64,000 nucleotides of DNA from Silurus meridionalis (GCF_014805685.1 NC_060902.1:5691286-5755285), one strand, 5' to 3'; shown: positions 48,801 to 60,825, numbered from the stretch's first letter. The notes: generated from the letters alone by a model not told the origin. Program-made: numbers and translations.

Positions 48801-51800
48801 ACTGTAATTATCAAATGACCATGTAATTGACTTGACTCTTGACTTGAATATTAAAGCAGTATTGGTCTACAGAAAGATATTCTGCCTTTAACCTCAAGAC
48901 AATAATATGTAATAATCAATTGTTTTTAGGATGTGGACTCTGCATACCTGGTGAAAGCTGATCTGGAAGATAAAGTGGGTGCTCTGACTGATGAGATCAA
49001 CTTCCTCAAGGCTATTTATGATGAGGTATTTACATCTCATGCCTCACAATTATACTGTACATCTACATCCAGAATCTGGTGCAGATGCTTTGTAACAATG
49101 ACTAATATAAAAAGAACTATACAAATAAAACATTATACTGAGTTTATACGGGATCGTTTTTTGGGTTATTTAAAATGTCTAGAATAAATGTGCAATGATT
49201 ATAGAAGTGGTAGCAGAGGTAGGTTGGGAGAACAGTGTTGGCATTTCTATAATTTTTTTAAATGTGTTAATGCAGGAGCTGCATGAGATGCAGGCCAGCA
49301 TCAAGGACACCTGTGTCATAGTGCAGATGGACAACTCCCGCAACCTCAACATGGACCAGATCGTGGCTGAGGTCAAGGTCCAATATGAGGAGATCGCAGC
49401 CAAGAGCCGTGAGGAAGCTGAGGCCTGGTATAAGTCTAAGGTATGAAGATCTCCAAGTAACAGACTCTGCAATAGCTTGGAATTGTAAATTTTGTAAAAA
49501 TAAGGACATATCAAGCATGAGTTTGTGTTCACACTACAGTATGACCAGATGGCCAGCCAGGCCACACAGTATGCTAACGAGCTGAGAAACACCAAGGCTG
49601 AGATCGCTGAGCTCAACCGCATGATCAGCCGCCTGCAAAGCGAAATTGAGTCCATCAAGGCCCAGGTAAAAAACACGACATGACACAGAGCCACTTTCTC
49701 AGAGCAGAACATCTTGGTCCTGCCACTGAATAACAAAAAACTTTTTGTTTACTACAAAACATTTTACAAAGTCATTACAATTCAGATTAATCCTAGTAAA
49801 TAAATCCACTTTAATAGTTCCACCTCACTTAATTTCATAAAATAAAAAAAATTCTAAAAAACGTTTTAGGGGAAATCATCATTAGTTAGTAGTCTGGCTT
49901 ACATTCTTTAGAAAATGCAATGAATTATTTAGAATATGCAAATACCCCTTTTTCTTTAGCTATTTTCTTTATTCTAAGTATTCAAGGAATTCAAATGTCA
50001 CAATTAAACAATGGCAGCAGTTAAATGACCATTTTTCCCCCACCCTTCCCAAATTTGTAGAGCTTCAGAATAGTGGAAATAATTAATACATTTACATAAT
50101 GACTTCATTTGCCTAGGAACCAAAAACAATCCTGGGCGCACTGGGTGTTTTTGGTTATGCAAAGCAACTGTAAATGAGTATGTGAACATGTGTGTTCATC
50201 AGGCATCCCATGTCTGGAGTAAAACTGGAGAATATGGTAAAAAGTAAAAAATTTTACCTAAGAACCAAGAATAGAAACCTAAGACCAAGATCAAACCAAG
50301 GGCCTGGGTGCTGTTATTTGCCAATGCTATACACTGTGTCAATGTGCTATCCCATTAGAAGTTAGAGATTTTTGAAAAGAGCAACTATTGTAAGATTTGT
50401 TCCAAAAATGAGTAGGTTTGGTCTCTCTATGATTGCTATAAAAAAAAAATCAAACTGGAGATCACCCTCGCTTGCAGCGCACCAACATGGAGAACCAGGT
50501 TGCCGAGGCAGAGGAGCGTGGTGAGCTGACTGTGAAGGAAGCCAAAGCTCGTATCAGAGACCTGGAGGAGGCTCTGCAGAGAGCCAAGCAGGACATGGCA
50601 CGCCAGCTGAGGGAGTACCAGGAGCTCATGAACGTCAAACTGGCACTGGACATCGAGATTGCTACTTACAGGAAGCTGCTGGAAGGCGAGGAGGACAGGT
50701 GAGGGACATGGAGGTCTTTCTAGCATAAGATAGCATGTTTGAGCTTAGAGACAGGCAGATGTAATATCTCTGACCTGAAAACCATGAAAATATAATTGTG
50801 GTTTTTTTTTTTTTAGGATTGTACAGCAGGCTGTTGTCAACGTTCAATCCATGTCCAATTACAGTGAGTATCGAGCTTTATAAGCATGCACAGACATGAC
50901 TATTAACCCCTTCATAGTCCACATTCTTAGACAGTTCATTTTGTTTTCCTTTTCTTTTTCATGTAAATCACCTCCAAATTGTATGCCTAAACTTTATACA
51001 CAAAAAGGTTCTATGAAGTATAAAAGCATGTGCATGTTGTGTGCATTATAAAATATTTAATCATTCCAGGCAGCACCATTAAAAAAAATGCAATATTCTA
51101 GACCTTCATTGTTTTTAGCAGTTATGTACTTTCCTTCCTGTTGAATGGGAATTGGAAAAAAAGGCTTTGGAGAAAGTTTGCTGACATAAACTAGGTCACT
51201 TGTCTCTCAAAAGCTGTAACACAAGTACCTGAGGGATAATGTTGCTTCATCGGGTTTAATAGCCTCATACAACAGTTAGAGATCTTGCAGTTAGACATCT
51301 TAACATGTACAACGTGTCCATGAGTAAATAAATACCTAATCAGATTCATTAAAGCATTGGTCCCCAACCCCCTGGGTCAATTGGTACCGGGCCACACAGA
51401 AAGAATACATAACATTATTTCTGTTTTATTTATTATCTGATTCTGAACGATGTTTTATTTTGGAAAATGACCGGATTCTCTCCTCCACATCTGTCTATGA
51501 CTCACTCTTGATGCATGTCATGATGTCTCGGTCACATGTCTTACCTACATCCGCTAACCTTCTTAAAGGTGCTGCTCCAACCGCTAACACATAATACATT
51601 ACCACTAAACTCAAACCCCCAAGCTAGCAAATTTAACAAAAAACAACACAGTGGATTCCCGTTTATTATTATATTTAGAAAATACCAGTTTTTATGCTGG
51701 TCATATAATTTTATTTTGTTGTATTTATCCGCCACACCTTAAAGGTCGGTCCGTGAAAATATTGTCCGACATTAAACCGGTCCGTGGCACAAAAAAAGTT

Positions 51801-53004
51801 TGTGGACCGCTGCTTTAAAACCAATAATTACTAGGAAGTAAGATTAGTATTGAGGTAATAAGTGAATGTTTTTTATGATGTACAACAAGCAAAATCGCAT
51901 TTGGATAAATGTGCAGGTTTACTAGAATAAAAAACAACATGGGTTTTTGGTTTTATAGCCCCAGGAACTGCTTACACACCACTTTTAAATGTAGGAAACT
52001 GGATAAACAATGGTTTTCATAAAAACAGCGCTCATGGGAAACGTAAAGTACCAATGTACAAGTACAATGTTTTGAGCAGTTATGATCTTTGGTTCCTGTT
52101 GAAAGGGAATAAAAAAAAGGTTTAAATGTGTTTGAATTTACAGGAAATTATTGAGGTATTATAATATATGCACAAAAAAAGAATACAAAAGAATGGAGAT
52201 AGGAGATGCTGACAAATGTATAGCTTTAGACACACTCACCTCAAACGACAGTTTGGCTCAGTAATACGATTTCTACTCAAACAGTAACATACGGTATCTC
52301 ATGAAAGCGTGTGCACCCCTCACATTTCAGCAACGATTTTATAAGATCTTCTCATAGGACAATACTATAGAAATGAAACATATATATTTTAGTCAGTGTG
52401 CAGCTTGTAAAGCAGTACAGATTAAAAATTTGGTGATTTAAGTGCAATTCTCTCATACTGACCACTGCATGTTCAACATGCATCTCATGGGAAAGAACTC
52501 TGAGAAATTGAGAATTAGAATTGTTGCTCTACACAAAGATGCCCAGGCTATAAGAAGATTAGTAACACACTGAAACTGAGTTACAGTACAGTGCCAGGGT
52601 CATACAGAGGTTTTCCAAGACGGGTTCCACTCGGAACAGGCCTCGCAAGGGTCGATGAAAGAAGTTGGCTGGCTCACAAGAAAGCCAGCAAACAGTTTGC
52701 TGAAGAACCATGTTCTGTGGTCTGATGAGACTAAGATAAACTTGTTTGATGCAGATGGTGTCCAACATGTGTGGCACCAAGAAAATTTTTCTTGCCTACA
52801 GTCAAGCATGGTGGTGGTAGCATCATGGTCTGGGGCTATAAAGAATAATAAATAAAGAATAATTTGGAGGACATGACTATAACTGTGTCTTTTATTTCAG
52901 GCTCCAAGGGAATGAACGGCTACCAGCAGTTCAGCTCTCCATCCCCTAAAGTACTGATCAAAACCACCGAGTTTAGAGACAACACCAGATACAGTACACA
53001 CTGA
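45866..53004 (+). CDS. Type II keratin, keratin 8-like
   Basis: Intermediate filament protein that pairs with a type I keratin in epithelial cytoskeleton. Exons: 45866-46159, 47305-47513, 47679-47739, 48930-49025, 49276-49440, 49540-49665, 50478-50698, 50817-50863, 52901-53004; the nine-exon pattern with 61, 96, 165, 126, 221 nt exons is the type II keratin signature. 440 residues. Head of about 80 residues rich in Ser/Gly, coil 1A with [20 protein letters not shown] (about 88-107, type II consensus), rod end [18 protein letters not shown] at about 374-391, short tail ending RYSTH. The tail and whole protein are shorter than KRT8 (about 480-500), closer to a simple-epithelial form. No lesion. 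Paralogue assignment within fish type II keratins is not possible here. Confidence 0.96.
46290..46905. repeat. Unexplained GC-richer block in keratin intron 1, ending in a repeat copy
   Basis: The block differs in composition from the rest of the intron and shows scattered short open stretches on both strands without a recognisable family. Its end (46821-46890, ACAAGTAACTGAGGGATAAT, GTTGCTCCATTAGTGTCACT) is a diverged copy of the repeat at 48345 and 51167. Confidence 0.5.
48345..48640 (+). repeat. Keratin-intron repeat, copy in intron 3
   Basis: Shares with the intron 8 copy the blocks CTAGGTCACTTGTCTCTCAA, CACAAGTACCTGAGGGATAA, TGTTGCTTCATCGG and GGATAAATGTGCAGGTTTA in the same order and spacing. 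Unclassified. Confidence 0.85.
51167..51950 (+). repeat. Keratin-intron repeat, copy in intron 8, split by a hAT insertion
   Basis: Left part 51167-51354 and right part 51821-51950 together match the intron 3 copy; the gap corresponds exactly to the inserted element at 51355-51821. Confidence 0.85.
51355..51821 (+). mobile_element. Non-autonomous hAT-type element
   Basis: Ends GCATTGGTCCCCAACCCC and GTTTGTGGACCGCTGC are imperfect inverted repeats of about 16 bases. The interior (GGTACCGGGCCACACAGAAA, AAAATGACCGGATTCTCTC, GGTCGGTCCGTGAAAATATT, AAACCGGTCCGTGGC) matches a hAT element that is common in fish; the transposase region is absent. Flanks (TCATTAAA and TTTAAAAC) could be a degraded 8-bp target duplication. 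Confidence 0.8.
52291..52850 (+). mobile_element. Family A Tc1-derived fragment, right end missing
   Basis: Left terminal repeat (GGTATCTCATGAAAGCGTG, CACATTTCAGCAACGATTTT) and interior match the 8196 element, including the transposase stretch [18 protein letters not shown]. It ends after [16 protein letters not shown] sequence without the right terminal repeat. It lies 50 bases upstream of the last keratin exon. Confidence 0.85.
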
Positions 53005-53013
53005 AATGTCAGA

Positions 53014-53019
53014 AATAAA
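53014..53019 (+). terminator. Keratin polyadenylation signal AATAAA
   Basis: AATAAA nine bases after the keratin stop codon. This is very close to the stop, so a later signal may also be used. Confidence 0.45.
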
Positions 53020-53589
53020 TACCGCATGATCGCAATAGCTAAAAGTAAAGTTTGTAAAACTAACTGTAGTGTCGTTTTATGTTAAACTTGTTACAAGAAA
53101 CTATATATATGCATTTATCATTAAAGGTGTAAACCTTCTATAATATTGTAGCGATTAAAGAGTTATAAGAAAAGAGAGGAGTGAACCGGAGTCTTATTAT
53201 ATGCAAGTGAAGTAAGTGCCCCTTATTCAGACCTTCAAATCACAACACCTTCTTCACAATTACAATGAAGGGTTTATTCACATTGGTATTAAAAGGTACA
53301 GTTTTAAACACTCTTTTCTCTCATCTGGGTAGACAATCAGAATCAGTGTTTTTTGAGAAAGTCTAATGTAACCAAGTCACATCCTGGGAACACTGGCTGT
53401 GAGGTGGGAATTCACCCTGAATGGTACTTCATACATTACATCATTCACACACAGCCACACCTAAGGATAATTTGGAGTCAACAAAACATGTACCACCATG
53501 TTTCTGGTTAGTTGAAGGACACTGGAGAACTTAGAAAAAATGTATATTGTAGAAGGGTATCTGCAAGAGCGAAAGGGAAAGTTTTGGAG

Positions 53590-53850
53590 ACGAGGTGAAG
53601 GAGGCGAGATTGAGATGGTTTGGACATGTGCAGAGGAGGGACATGGGGTATATCAGTAGGAGAATGCTGAGGATGGAGTCACCACGAAGGAGGAAAAGAG
53701 GAAGGCCAAGGAGGAGGTTTATGGATGTGTTGAGGGAAGACATGCAGGTAGTTGGTGTGAAAGAGGCAGATTTAGAGGACAGGGGGGTATGGAGACTGAT
53801 GAGCCGCTGTGGCGACCCCTAATGGGAGCAGCTGGAAGAAGAAATAAAAG
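53590..53850 (+). mobile_element. RTE-like LINE 3' end, second copy
   Basis: Encodes RWFGHVQRRDMGYISRRM and RRRKRGRPRRRFMDV, then GCCGCTGTGGCGACCCCTAA and a GAAGAAAT tail. It is highly similar to the 33218 copy over its whole length, suggesting both derive from a recently active LINE. Confidence 0.87.
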
Positions 53851-55405
53851 TTGTTTGCAATTGTATACGTTATAAATGCAAAAAATATATGTATTATTAA
53901 TCCATTTACCATATAATATGATAACTACACACACTAACTTACTATAAAAAGTAGCTTTCTGTGTCCTCATTTTTTGCCACAGCCACCACCGTGTCCTAAC
54001 CTTAAAAGGTCACTTTCGATGTTTGACAGTCGAGTAGCTGCGTGATATTTTGCTGACGAGATCCGTCTCTGCTTGTCTAATTAAAAAATAGGCTTACTGC
54101 AAATCAATAACGTTCCCCTGAGTGATCAGCTTTATCCTATGAGGAAATATTTCGATCCTGATGGAAGCAGTGTCTTACAGGATAACTCTGCACACAGCAA
54201 CAGGGTCTAGGGGGCCGACTGGATTGATAAAGCTCACAATGATATGAATTAAATGCCAAGGCTTTTACAGTCACTTGATCTCAACCCACCTATAATTGAA
54301 CACTCAGGGAGATTTTGGAGTGACATGTTATTTGACAGCACTCACCACTACCAAAATTTAGAAGAACGTTGTTTCAGCACAGTTCCTGAGACTAATATCT
54401 GTACGCATGTGCTCCAAAACTGCTTTGGTCCACAACCTTATAGAGACACATAATGAAGCTTTTAAATAATTTGTAATCTATATTATTTTATTACTAGTGG
54501 TTTTAAATAATAAATGAGTTATTAAAAAAATAATAATACAAAAATACTGGTGTTGGTCTTAATATCAACAATAGTGGTCTTGAAGGTCACTGGCATTTTC
54601 CATCCATACACAAACGCTAATCGAACAGGAGCGCCCCCTTGTGGAGAAGTCTTCACCTAAAAATACAGGTAACAGCTGGGTCTGCTTTAACTGTAAAATA
54701 AATTCCTAACATTTGGTCAAATACGCATTTATTTCACAAACACAATCCAAATATTTAAATATCAGGCTCCTTATTTTAACATTTTACAGCCATTGACCAT
54801 TTTCCCATGCATACGTTTTATTATAATGATCATTAGGACAAAAATGACACTATTTGTAGTCTTCACCTACATTATTATTGTATACATTTATTTATGACCT
54901 CAGACTGGAGGGTGATGTTTCGATGCTTGGAGGTCCCCAGATCCTACTGTGAGAAACACTTTGTTACAAGACTTTTCTAATTGTCAATGTATGGAGAGGT
55001 ATTTTAAGTGGGGTTTCATTTCCCTAACACTTTTAACAATAGATATGATGACAACAGCTTTACAAAAGAGTCAAAGGTTGCATTGGCCAGGAAAAATCTC
55101 CCTAAGAAGACATGAGGAAGGAACATTAAAAGGAACCAGACTCAAAAGGGAAGGCAAACCTATTGTAAAAGAAACCGAACAGTTATAAGTGTAAGGACAG
55201 ACAGTCGGAAGTGTATTTTAGGTGATGTTAAATGTGAACAGATTGTAAATAAGAGTCCTGGGATGTGTACAGAACCGTATTTCTGATTACAGGATGTATG
55301 TGTATAGCAACAGAGTGAGATTTTCCAATAAAACAAGAGCAAAACTCAGGTATAAATGGGTTTTGGGATGTTTTTATGTAAGACAATCGACATGAGTGAA
55401 GGCAA
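53851..55405. repeat. Intergenic DNA with two repeat fragments
   Basis: 54253-54440 reads MPRLLQSLDLNPPIIEHSGR on the plus strand, the SPDLNPIEH region of a Tc1-like transposase, without other parts. 55013-55150 holds the ordered motifs of the 3855-type repeat (ACAGCTTTACAAAAGAG, AGGAACCAGACTCAAAAGGG). No gene is supported. Confidence 0.6.
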
Positions 55406-55409
55406 ATCC

Positions 55410-55415
55410 TTTATT
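55410..55415 (-). terminator. bcdin3d polyadenylation signal AATAAA
   Basis: AATAAA on the minus strand, 130 bases downstream of the bcdin3d stop. Confidence 0.5.
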
Positions 55416-55544
55416 TCTTTAAAAATAACTTTTCATTCAAAATGATTCTAATGATGATTTAAAAAGTCTTAATTCATGACACAATAGGAGGTTACAATAG
55501 GACCTAAATGTTTTTAGGCGAATTAGGGTCTCTCGGTGGCTGCA

Positions 55545-57030
55545 TCATCGCCTCTTAAACAACAGAAGGCTCCGGTCCCACGATGTACTCCCGAAACTCT
55601 GAACCAGCTCCATTCTACACTGTTTTTCTAAATGCTCTTTGGCATGAGCTGCCATATCCCCACGAATCTCCAGGGTCTTAAAATGGTCGAAGTCACTGCG
55701 TCCGAGTTTCCGTAAGCGCCGGGCAGCCGAGCGGTAACATTTCCATGGCTGTGCCTCCAATAACAAGCATTCGCAGATTGAGGCGAGTCGTGTGAGGAAA
55801 GCTAACAAGGCAGCATCCCCGTGGTTCAGGTGAACCCACATGGTCACAGCAAAACAGGAACACAGGTCAAAGCGACTGCGTCCAAACATCTTCAGGTAGG
55901 ACGTAAGTTCAGTGTGGCTCTCTGCACTGGTGATATCAAGGGGAATGAATTTAATGTTTTTGGGGAATGGGTTTGAGTTTTGAGCTCGGAGGATTAAGTC
56001 CCGGTCCAAATCAAATCCAAGAAGGTGAATCCGTTTGGAGGAATCATTTCTGGGTGGCTGATCTTGCAGAACATGCTTATATAGTGCAATAGATAAGTCC
56101 TGGCAAAAAGCAGCAATAGAGCAGAGTGAAAAAGATCATCATGGCAGGTTGTAGTTTTTTTTCAACAATGTATACAAGTAGCCTCTTTTATATATGTAAT
56201 AAAAATAATGTAATAAATAAAAAAGTAATAAAAAAAGTGTATTGCATTCATTTTATTTATTTTACTTTTAAAATATACATTTATATATTATTTAATTACA
56301 CAGGCATTTTATCTAAAATTGTTTTTTAAAAATAAAAATTGTTGATGTTCACAAATGTTTTTAATAATAAACTATGTTCATAAAAAATGACCAGTAACGT
56401 TTTGCAAAGTCAAGACATATCCCTGTTAAAAAAATAAAAACAAAAGAATTTGTAATGGTTTCAATATTTATAATAACAGGCTTTATGTTGGTTTTTAATG
56501 GAAACTGTGGGTCTTTGATAATTTGTTGCTTTCTATTGGTGGTATGTGCAGTAGAACCTAGTAGAAACCATTAAGGACCTCTGGCAATTTGTAGATCACA
56601 TGTTGGGATCTAAGAGAAGGGACTATAAGGACAACATTAAGCTTTCAGATTCCAGGAAAGTTCCAAATGTTTTATTTTTTTTTTTTGGTAATGGTTTATG
56701 TTAAAACACTCAAAAACTTGCTTAATTATTAATTATTATAATAAGTTTAAAGGTTATTATTGCTCAAATAAAAGCAAACTTTACTGTATTATTATATTGA
56801 CTGGCTGTTCAGGTTCACTTCCTCACCCCAGAGTTGCAGCCCACATCCAGCATCAGCACCTCCTCCGTGTCCGGCTGAAATCCCACATCCTCCAGCAGTG
56901 TGCTAGGGATCAAACTCAGACGATTCTCTGGTGGATTAAACGTGTAATAATGAATAAAATTCCCATATGGAGCTGCACCGGGATCCTCAACAGTTTCTAA
57001 ACATGTGTCTTTCCCACTGGGCGACTCCAT
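55545..57030 (-). CDS. bcdin3d: BCDIN3D, RNA 5'-monophosphate methyltransferase
   Basis: SAM-dependent O-methyltransferase that methylates the 5'-monophosphate of tRNA-His and of some pre-miRNAs. Exons 56827-57030 and 55545-56099, 252 residues (human 292; the C-terminal extension of the human protein is absent). SAM motif I LMLDVGCNSG ends exon 1 at residue 68. Further family blocks are FAVTMWVHLNHGD, QPWKCYRSAARRLRKLG, IRGDM and GSTSWDRSLLLFKRR, the stop following directly. The ATG at 57030 is chosen because the frame upstream (to 57048) has only a TTG. It is head-to-head with cox14. No lesion. Confidence 0.95.
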
Positions 57031-57347
57031 TTTATTGTCCGTCCTCAAAATAATTCCCTCGGTGTTGCTTGCCTATGACGTGGAAATGATGTTGTTGTTC
57101 CTGCATTTGGAATGTACATACATAAAATGACAAGTAATAGACATAAAATTAAACTGTTTAATGAAATTACGGTTTTAACAAAATAAAATAAAATGTACGA
57201 ATATATAAAACGCGCTGGTCGACGTTTGTTCCTTCCGCTTACCCGTAGAGTAAACCGGAAGTGGTGCAAGCGTTACAGGCTGACATTGAGCTGTTGTAAA
57301 GGTGGTGTTTGAACCACGATATAGCGTTAAATCAGAGACACAAACAG
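57031..57347. promoter_or_regulatory. Bidirectional promoter of bcdin3d and cox14, with cox14 5' UTR exon
   Basis: The cox14 coding exon starts eight bases after an acceptor (TTTTAGCAG|GTTCCTC), so a 5' UTR exon must lie upstream. A good donor ACAAACAG|GTGAGTG ends such an exon at 57347. The region 57215-57300 between the genes has CpG and ETS-like CCGGAAGTG, common in mitochondrial-protein promoters. The assignment is inferred. Confidence 0.5.
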
Positions 57348-57588
57348 GTGAGTGAGTATTAAGAATAATAATTACACGTTTACAACAAATCATTTCGGGT
57401 TGTAGGGAAGAAAAAGAAGCAGTCTAACATTTAAAGCGGTTAGTTGGCTGATTAAAGTCGTGCTCGTGCTTCAATTTCACACGTTTACTCAATAAATACA
57501 AATATATAAATAAGTCTAATTTTATATATGCAATATTTGGAAGGAGCTCAATACGATATTATATTTAGGACAAAAGAAATTAGATATA

Positions 57589-58585
57589 CACAGTACTATT
57601 CAAAAGTTTGAACACCTTCTCCTTCAGTGGTTATTCTTTATATTATTTTCAAGTTTGTACATTTTATACTGAAGACATCCAAACTATGAAAGAGCACGAA
57701 ATTATGTAGCAAACAAAAAATCTTTTACCAACCTGGAATATTTGATTAGCAATCTTTCTGCTTTGATGACAGCTGTTTGCATTCTCTCAGATGAGGGTCC
57801 AGTTAACCTCAAACCATCTCGGCTGGATTTAGATCAGGTGATGAAGCCCAGATCATCTGATGTATAACTCCATTACTCTCCTTCTTAAACAAATAGCTGT
57901 TACATAACCTACAGGTGTGTTCGGGGAACAAATGATGTGCTAAGTCTCTTGCTACTGTTGATGTGAAAGTGCATGCCTCTACAATGAAATCCAGACTGAT
58001 GTTTGCCAGAGAGAACGTAGACCAAGTCTAGGACTTCTGTCTAAAATGTAAACATTTGGACACCGAAACAAAGGACATGTTTGGCGTAACCCGAATGCAG
58101 AATTCCACGAAAAGAACTTCATACCAACTGTGAAACATGAAGGTAAAAGCGTCCTAGTTTGAGGATGCTTTGCTGCAGCAGAACCTGGTCTGCTCATAGA
58201 ATCCACCATGAATTCTACAGTGTATCAGAGGGTGCTTGAGGAACAATTAAAGCTGAAGTGGAACTGAACTCTCCCAAAACATCTCACTAAATCCACCAAG
58301 GACTGGCTGAAACCTAAGAAATGGAAAGTCCTGGAATAGCCGAGATCTTAATCCCATTGAAATGCTGTGGGGTGACTTGAAACAGGCTGTACATGCAGGA
58401 ATCCCCTCAAACATCTCACAGCTGAAAGAATTCTGTGTTCAGGAGTGGGGCAAACTTCCCTCAGACTGATGTCAGAGACTGGTAGATGGCTAAAAGAAAA
58501 GTCTCACTGAAGTTATTTCAGCAAAAGGGGGTCACACTAGCTATTAGGGGGTGGGGTGTCCTGACTTTTACCGTTGTTAGAATAG
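57589..58585 (+). mobile_element. Tc1-like element, family C (CAAAAGTTTGAACACC end), decayed
   Basis: Left end CAGTACTATTCAAAAGTTTG and right end GGGGTGTCCTGACTTTTACC are the TCAAAAGTTTGGACACC-type inverted repeats. The plus strand encodes FIPTVKHEGKSVLV, LKLKWN and PKHLTKSTKDWLK with stops between. The N-terminal part of the transposase is eroded. It occupies the cox14 intron. Confidence 0.85.
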
Positions 58586-59404
58586 ACATTTTTCTTTAAT
58601 GAGTAAAACTGGGGATTACTTTTTGTAGTTTACCTGCAATAAAATCACTTTCATTTCCAGGGAAAGGAACGGCCCTTTCACAAACTGGATTTTGGTGCAT
58701 TTTGGCTGTTTTCCTTTAAGCGGTTTCACTTTTCTGTCCATCTCTGCAGTTTACTCCTTTATCAAGGGTGAATTCTGAGCATGTTGGTGGTTACATAATG
58801 TTTAAAACAAACACACAAAACATGGTGCTCTTCCACTTCAGAATGTCTGAGACAGGCGGAGCTTTTTACACCGTCGGAGATAAAGGTAGCAACTCCAAAA
58901 AGTGCTAGGTCATTGCCGACTTGCATAAACCTGAACTCTGTTAGCAAGACTAAGATGTTATCTACAAATCCCACATCTCAGATGATTTTCTTAGTCATCC
59001 TGAAGCCGGTTTCATCTTCAGTGCTGCTGATGGCCTGCCTTGTCTCAAACACTGACAACTACAAAAACAGATCCCATATCATTTATTTAAAGTGGTGTTT
59101 GAATGTTTTCTTTTTTATTTATTTATTTTCCAGGACATCAGTAGGGACCTTTAGGACCATACTAAGCATCCAGATACGGTTTTACCAAGCAATTATTTTT
59201 GTGTGTGTGTGTGTGTAATGGTTTATACTGGTGTTTATAGTGGAAACCATTAGGATTTCTGTGTTGGTTGCTATATATTTATTACCAGCAGGGATATAAT
59301 GTTTGTCAGTAAACTACCATCTGCATCTAAACATTCTCGAGGAAAGCATAGCCATAATCGAAACTCCAACTGTAGCCATAACAATGTCTTTTCTCATTTT
59401 AGCA
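58586..59404. other. Rest of the cox14 intron
   Basis: No coding exon or recognised repeat apart from a short (GT)n at 59200-59216. The open frame from 59299 runs into the cox14 exon but crosses its acceptor and is not translated. Confidence 0.45.
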
Positions 59405-59412
59405 GGTTCCTC

Positions 59413-59595
59413 ATGCTGAGCACTAAGCGTCTAGCCGATGTGGGCTACCGCGTCTTCTCCGGCTCCATGATGCTGTTGACCCTGTACGGAGGCTACCTGT
59501 GTGCCATGCGCGGCTACCGCTACATGCAGAGACAGAAACAGCTCCAGCTGGTTGCACAGAATCAGAACATCGACCCTGAAATTGTCAAAGATTGA
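59413..59595 (+). CDS. cox14: COX14, cytochrome c oxidase assembly factor
   Basis: Small single-pass inner-mitochondrial-membrane protein needed for COX1 translation and early complex IV assembly. One coding exon, 60 residues (human 57). Starts MLSTKRLADVGYRVFSGSMM, aligning with the conserved KxLADxGYxxFSxSMMLLT block; the membrane segment is about residues 17-36 (MMLLTLYGGYLC). The C-terminus is more polar and charged than the human one. The ATG at 59413 follows the acceptor at 59404, and the longer upstream frame is ignored for that reason. Confidence 0.93.
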   Translation: MLSTKRLADVGYRVFSGSMMLLTLYGGYLCAMRGYRYMQRQKQLQLVAQNQNIDPEIVKD

Positions 59596-59722
59596 TCAAC
59601 TGTTCGTACAGAGGCTGTGTCTCATTTCTTTTTTTAAATGGGACACGGTGGAGATGAGAGCTTCCGTTACGGATGGCGAATGTACATTAGAATTATTTTT
59701 TTTTTATCTGTTGTAATATATT

Positions 59723-59728
59723 AATAAA
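59723..59728 (+). terminator. cox14 polyadenylation signal AATAAA
   Basis: AATAAA 128 bases after the cox14 stop. Confidence 0.5.
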
Positions 59729-60460
59729 TGGAGTGCAAATGAAACCTCTCGTTCTTACAGAAAAGTGAAAGTCAACTAGACAATTGTGTGGTTTGCTGCC
59801 ATTCATTTATAAACAGGGTCAAAAATAAAGTACGGACTTCACATCCGAGCGTCAAGAACCAATTGATTACATACAACGTACAAGTTTCAACTAATCTGTT
59901 TTAATCCTTGTATAGTTGTGCAAGTTCAAGGTGTATCACAGACACAGCTTGAATATTGAATTGTTGGTTAAATGACATCTTTCATACAAAATCACACATG
60001 AGGGCAAATACACGTCTATCATCCAATCTATCGACATGCAACATCAAGTGCATTTTATTATTGTGTTTGCCTGAAACCTGCAGCACTGAATTTATTTATG
60101 GATTTTACACTGAAATAATTAACTTAAATTGTAAAATACAAAAATATGAAGCATGTATTTAGATTTAAAATTTAGCATACATTAATGTCATATTCTTAGT
60201 CAGTGGGAAATGGAGTTGATCAACTGAGACATGTTTGGAGTCCGAACGTCTGCTTCATTACATTTGTACTGGAGTGAACGAGGACTGCGAGGATTTTGTT
60301 TAAATTAGCTTTTATAAAAAAACAAAAATACACCATAACCTTTAGTATAATACAGTCAACTCTAGGGGCTATGGAGTGCAGTGATACCAGATACCTGCCT
60401 ATGTACCAAGTACTGGTTTATACAGTAGTTACCAAAGCAAACTGGGGTGACATTACTGAT

Positions 60461-60825
60461 CTATACTATATAAATAAAAGTATTGGGACACCTGACTTTT
60501 CCAGTCATATGAGGCTCTTCCTCAAACTGTTGTGTTGGAAGCACACAATCTGAATGCAGTACCATTACATTTTCCCTTCACTTGAACTAGGAGACCCAAA
60601 CCTGATTCACAATGCGACTCACATGAAGATATAGGTTGGATTGCAAGATCTGGAGTGGCCTATAAACGCTATAGAGAGTTTTCGGATGAACTGGAACGCT
60701 GAGTGCACCCCAGGTCTCCTTATCCTACACAAACTTCTCCACAGCAACCACCTTCAGAAAAGTGGAGGTTATTAAAATGCAAATAGGAACCAATTGTGAA
60801 ATGGGATGTACTAAATGCACATACA
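60461..60825. mobile_element. Non-autonomous DNA element (TATTGGGACACCTGAC end)
   Basis: Opens CTATATAAATAAAAGTATTG then GGGACACCTGACTTTTCCAG, and includes GATCTGGAGTGGCCTATAAA and GAAATGGGATGTACTAAATG in the order of a short Tc1-type MITE common in fish. The right terminal repeat is eroded. A second fragment lies at 62411. Confidence 0.6.

Noticed and set aside
49179..49736. 185-codon minus-strand open frame
   Set aside because: Antisense of keratin exons 5 and 6; coiled-coil coding DNA commonly leaves open antisense frames.
57031..57048. Longer bcdin3d start six codons upstream
   Set aside because: The upstream codon is TTG, not ATG; the first ATG of the frame is at 57030.
59299..59595. 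98-residue version of cox14 starting at 59299
   Set aside because: The extra 38 residues precede a splice acceptor and do not resemble COX14; the conserved protein begins at 59413.
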